Origin: Muribaculaceae bacterium | Lineage (GTDB): Bacteria; Bacteroidota; Bacteroidia; Bacteroidales; Muribaculaceae | Assembly (NCBI GenBank): GCA_024400895.1 | Contig: JAKSMA010000118.1 | Location: forward strand, 1-7,424 | DNA length: 7,424 bases | Direction: 5' to 3' | Shown: positions 6,928-7,424 of the stretch, piece after piece | Numbering within the stretch: the stretch's first letter is position 1 | Layout: every line of letters starts with the position of its first letter | Made by a program: the position numbers and the translations under genes | The notes under the pieces: model-generated | Database searches by the model: none | The model's input: only the letters and a program-made list of their open reading frames with translations | Told to the model about the DNA's origin: nothing

Positions 6928-7424
6928 TTATTTTCTTTTTTTATTTGCTGTTTTTGCGCCTACTGCACCCCGTTTGGCTTGTTCTACCATTTCATCGCCA
7001 GGAACAAGGTATATTTCCAAACGGCGATTCAGACGGCGCTTTTCCATAGAATTGTTGTCTTTCAGGGGCTGAAGGTCGCCAAAAGCGTATGGCACGACAA
7101 ATTCAGTGCTGCCATTGGCATCAAACCAATCGTAAATCGCATTTACTCTGCTGCTTGTGAATCTTGTGGAGTATTCACGTGTGCCAGTGTTGTCGCTATG
7201 CATAACAAGGAGCATTTTATATAAGCCTGGCGATTTTGTGAATTTGAGCAATTTACTGAGTGTTTCCTTGCTTTTGCTCATCAAGATGGTGTCGTTTGGA
7301 GCAAATAATTCATCGGCAGGAATAGTGACGATAATCACTTCCCCATTACGCATGAGCTCAACTTCCAGGTTGTTGTTAATCAAGCTTATTGCCTGCTCGT
7401 TTTGGTAGTCTTGAATTCTTTGCG
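6928..7424 (-). CDS. OmpA-family C-terminal domain protein (5' end cut by window edge)
   Basis: The frame is open to the right edge, giving 164 visible residues and no credible start. A TTG at 7383 is in frame, but coding-like sequence (QRIQDYQNEQAIS) continues upstream, so the true start is outside the window. The visible part is an OmpA-like peptidoglycan-associating domain: GEVIIVTIPADELFAPNDTI, then LVMHSDNTGTREYSTRFTSSR, where the family usually has a G-H-[ST]-D-x-x-G motif with the peptidoglycan-binding Asp, then YAFGDLQPL and RRLNRRLEIYLVP, which holds the second conserved ligand (Arg). A basic tail (about 20 residues ending KTANKKRK) follows the domain. An outer-membrane or periplasmic location attached to peptidoglycan is inferred from the family; the anchor or barrel that would decide it is not visible. 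It probably shares a transcript with proS; no terminator lies in the 17-bp gap. Confidence 0.85.
   Translation of the reverse strand, partial: QRIQDYQNEQAISLINNNLEVELMRNGEVIIVTIPADELFAPNDTILMSKSKETLSKLLKFTKSPGLYKMLLVMHSDNTGTREYSTRFTSSRVNAIYDWFDANGSTEFVVPYAFGDLQPLKDNNSMEKRRLNRRLEIYLVPGDEMVEQAKRGAVGAKTANKKRK

Noticed and set aside
7381..7383. TTG at 7383 as the start of the OmpA-like gene
   Set aside because: The frame continues open to the right edge with plausible coding sequence, and OmpA-family proteins need an N-terminal export signal that is not present after this codon.
1..7424. CRISPR, tRNA, insertion sequence, phage or defence-system content
   Set aside because: No spaced direct repeats, cloverleaf, transposase or integrase motifs, or defence-gene motifs were found on either strand. 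The window is ordinary core chromosome.

Overview
The window looks like chromosomal housekeeping DNA from a member of the Bacteroidota, most likely the order Bacteroidales. Three things point there. The intergenic regions carry TAnnTTTG boxes, the -7 element of Bacteroidales promoters, and start codons lack Shine-Dalgarno sequences. The prolyl-tRNA synthetase is the short archaeal/eukaryotic-type form common in this phylum. The DNA polymerase III alpha subunit has a charged insertion of about 50 residues ahead of the polymerase core that E. coli lacks. Species cannot be fixed from the sequence alone.

Layout from left to right: the first 527 codons of dnaE on the minus strand, cut by the left edge; a divergent promoter region (1582-1766); a membrane-anchored metallophosphoesterase on the plus strand; meeting it tail to tail with overlapping stop codons, a two-gene minus-strand unit of a LysE/RhtB-type exporter followed 5 bp later by a CBM9-like protein; a second divergent promoter region (4153-4303); an exported protein of unknown function on the plus strand; a near-perfect bidirectional terminator hairpin (5371-5407); then, on the minus strand, proS preceded 17 bp upstream by an OmpA C-terminal-domain protein that runs off the right edge.

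The genes do not form one pathway. Replication (dnaE), translation (proS), envelope functions (OmpA-like, exporter, metallophosphoesterase) and two poorly characterised proteins alternate in short divergent and convergent units. Probable co-transcription is limited to lysE-like with CBM9-like, and ompA-like with proS. I found no tRNA, rRNA, CRISPR array, insertion sequence, phage gene or toxin-antitoxin pair. No stretch above 300 bases lacks a gene.

I see no convincing evidence of a new multi-gene system. The points most worth a second look are the two-domain exported protein at 4304-5359, the apparently intact metal site in the DnaE PHP domain, the half-lost zinc site in ProRS, and the matched back-to-back promoter boxes in both divergent regions.
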